A stretch of 64,000 bases of DNA, taken from contig JBAKBP010007105.1 of NCBI GenBank assembly GCA_037953745.1, positions 1-64,000 on the forward strand, in the 5' to 3' direction. Each line of letters starts with the position of its first letter. The stretch's first letter is position 1. This document shows positions 63,425-64,000 of this stretch, piece by piece. A program made the position numbers and the translations under genes. Below the pieces are notes generated by a model that searched no databases, was not told where the DNA came from, and saw nothing but the letters and a program-made list of their open reading frames with translations. The DNA is from Lithodes maja. Taxonomy: Eukaryota > Arthropoda > Malacostraca > Decapoda > Lithodidae.

Positions 63425-63623
63425 TTTTGTGAACAGTATAATTTTTTGCAGAGTTGTACAACATTTGTTTGTTCGTACTTTAGCGTACATATTGAAGAAT
63501 ATTTTTTTTTTTTTTTGTAAGGCAATTAGGAGAGCATTTAAGAGACTCCAGTTAATTTAGTAATTAGTGCTTACATAAGGGAGTTTAACACTTTTGTCTC
63601 GAGAATTTTTTGTGAACTTCAGT

Positions 63624-64000
63624 ATGTCGTGCCCTAGTACTGACGAGGAGCGAGAGATGCCATTTGAGGAGGTGCCGTTAGTAACTAGTGAGGAGGATGC
63701 TAGACTTTTTGTGAGTAAGCAGTACCATGTCACGGAGGAGAGGTTGACTGGGGTGAATATTTATGGCTTGCACCTGATAGCCAAGGTTTTGGGCAGATCC
63801 AATGTAGGAGGGATGTCCAAGGGGGAGCTGATTTCCTGGGTGTTGCGTGGGCGACATGGGGTTTCGGAGGAGAGGGCGTTTGGGGGGGTTCCTCCCCAGA
63901 TCCCCTCTCACTCGACTCCCACAGTGCCGTCCACTCAGTTGCCGGAGGTTAGCACTCTCCCACAGAGGGATGAGAATTGGAAGATTGGAGTGCCCTCGGG
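63624..64000 (+). CDS. Gag-like protein, N-terminal part (open at window end)
   Basis: The ATG at 63624 opens a frame with no stop to the last base (125 codons). The start is acidic (MSCPSTDEEREMPFEEVPL), followed by a helix-rich GVNIYGLHLIAKVLGRSNVG and KGELISWVLRG segment that resembles a SAP-like motif, then a proline/serine-rich stretch. Its position after LTR and primer site supports Gag. The clade (Ty3/Gypsy seems likeliest) cannot be settled from this part. Confidence 0.6.
   Translation, partial: MSCPSTDEEREMPFEEVPLVTSEEDARLFVSKQYHVTEERLTGVNIYGLHLIAKVLGRSNVGGMSKGELISWVLRGRHGVSEERAFGGVPPQIPSHSTPTVPSTQLPEVSTLPQRDENWKIGVPS

Noticed and set aside
1..64000. CRISPR array or bacterial operon
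   Set aside because: No spacer-repeat structure of the right size. Introns, LINEs, piggyBac and BEL elements show the DNA is animal.

Overview
This is eukaryotic, repeat-dominated DNA. The only host gene I can defend is beta-mannosidase on the + strand, seen as two exons (56866-57056 and 61362 to about 61495) whose reading frames join across an intron. Almost everything else is mobile DNA. TTAGG-type pentamers inside small repeats and the mix of piggyBac, BEL/Pao, RTE, CR1/L2-like, Tigger, hAT-like and tRNA-derived elements suggest an arthropod, and a decapod crustacean would fit. The species call is inference only.

Layout. 1-5790: LINE tail with poly(A), a 1.16-kb 24-bp minisatellite, and TTAA-flanked MITEs. 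5890-12600: decayed LINEs nested three deep (an L2-like copy split by an RTE copy, itself split by a third LINE). 13675-28800: an RTE copy split by a 12.9-kb segment (14100-27031) with matching 25-bp inverted ends and TA on both sides. That segment holds SINEs, a 40-bp minisatellite, a pseudogene of an uncharacterised multi-copy protein broken by four or more insertions, and piggyBac copy 1 (21642-26120). 28970-32650: small MITEs, SINEs and LINE scraps. 32657-36863: piggyBac copy 2. 37090-38160: LINE and zinc-motif fragments. 38812-40790 and 50435-52480: two inverted copies of an unclassified repeat with an iterated GGAGACGCA motif; the second carries a Tigger deletion derivative. 40794-48487: a complete, very young BEL/Pao retrotransposon with one 1741-residue polyprotein. 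48580-50340: LINE. 52922-56400: a LINE with an intact endonuclease/reverse transcriptase frame and an A AAA AAC slippery heptamer at the ORF1/ORF2 overlap. 56866-61500: the beta-mannosidase exons with an intron full of nested LINEs. 61785-64000: long LTR, primer-binding site and open gag start of an LTR retrotransposon that runs off the window.

How the parts relate. Two piggyBac copies and four roughly 480-bp MITEs share ends and subterminal architecture, so one transposase family probably moved all six. Paralogous LINE copies differ by 5-bp insertions of the form TA to TACNGTA. TACCGTA/TACGGTA and TACCGGTA are strikingly over-represented. These look like excision scars of TA-target transposons, and elements with ends CCG and CAG, which could leave them, lie in the same window.
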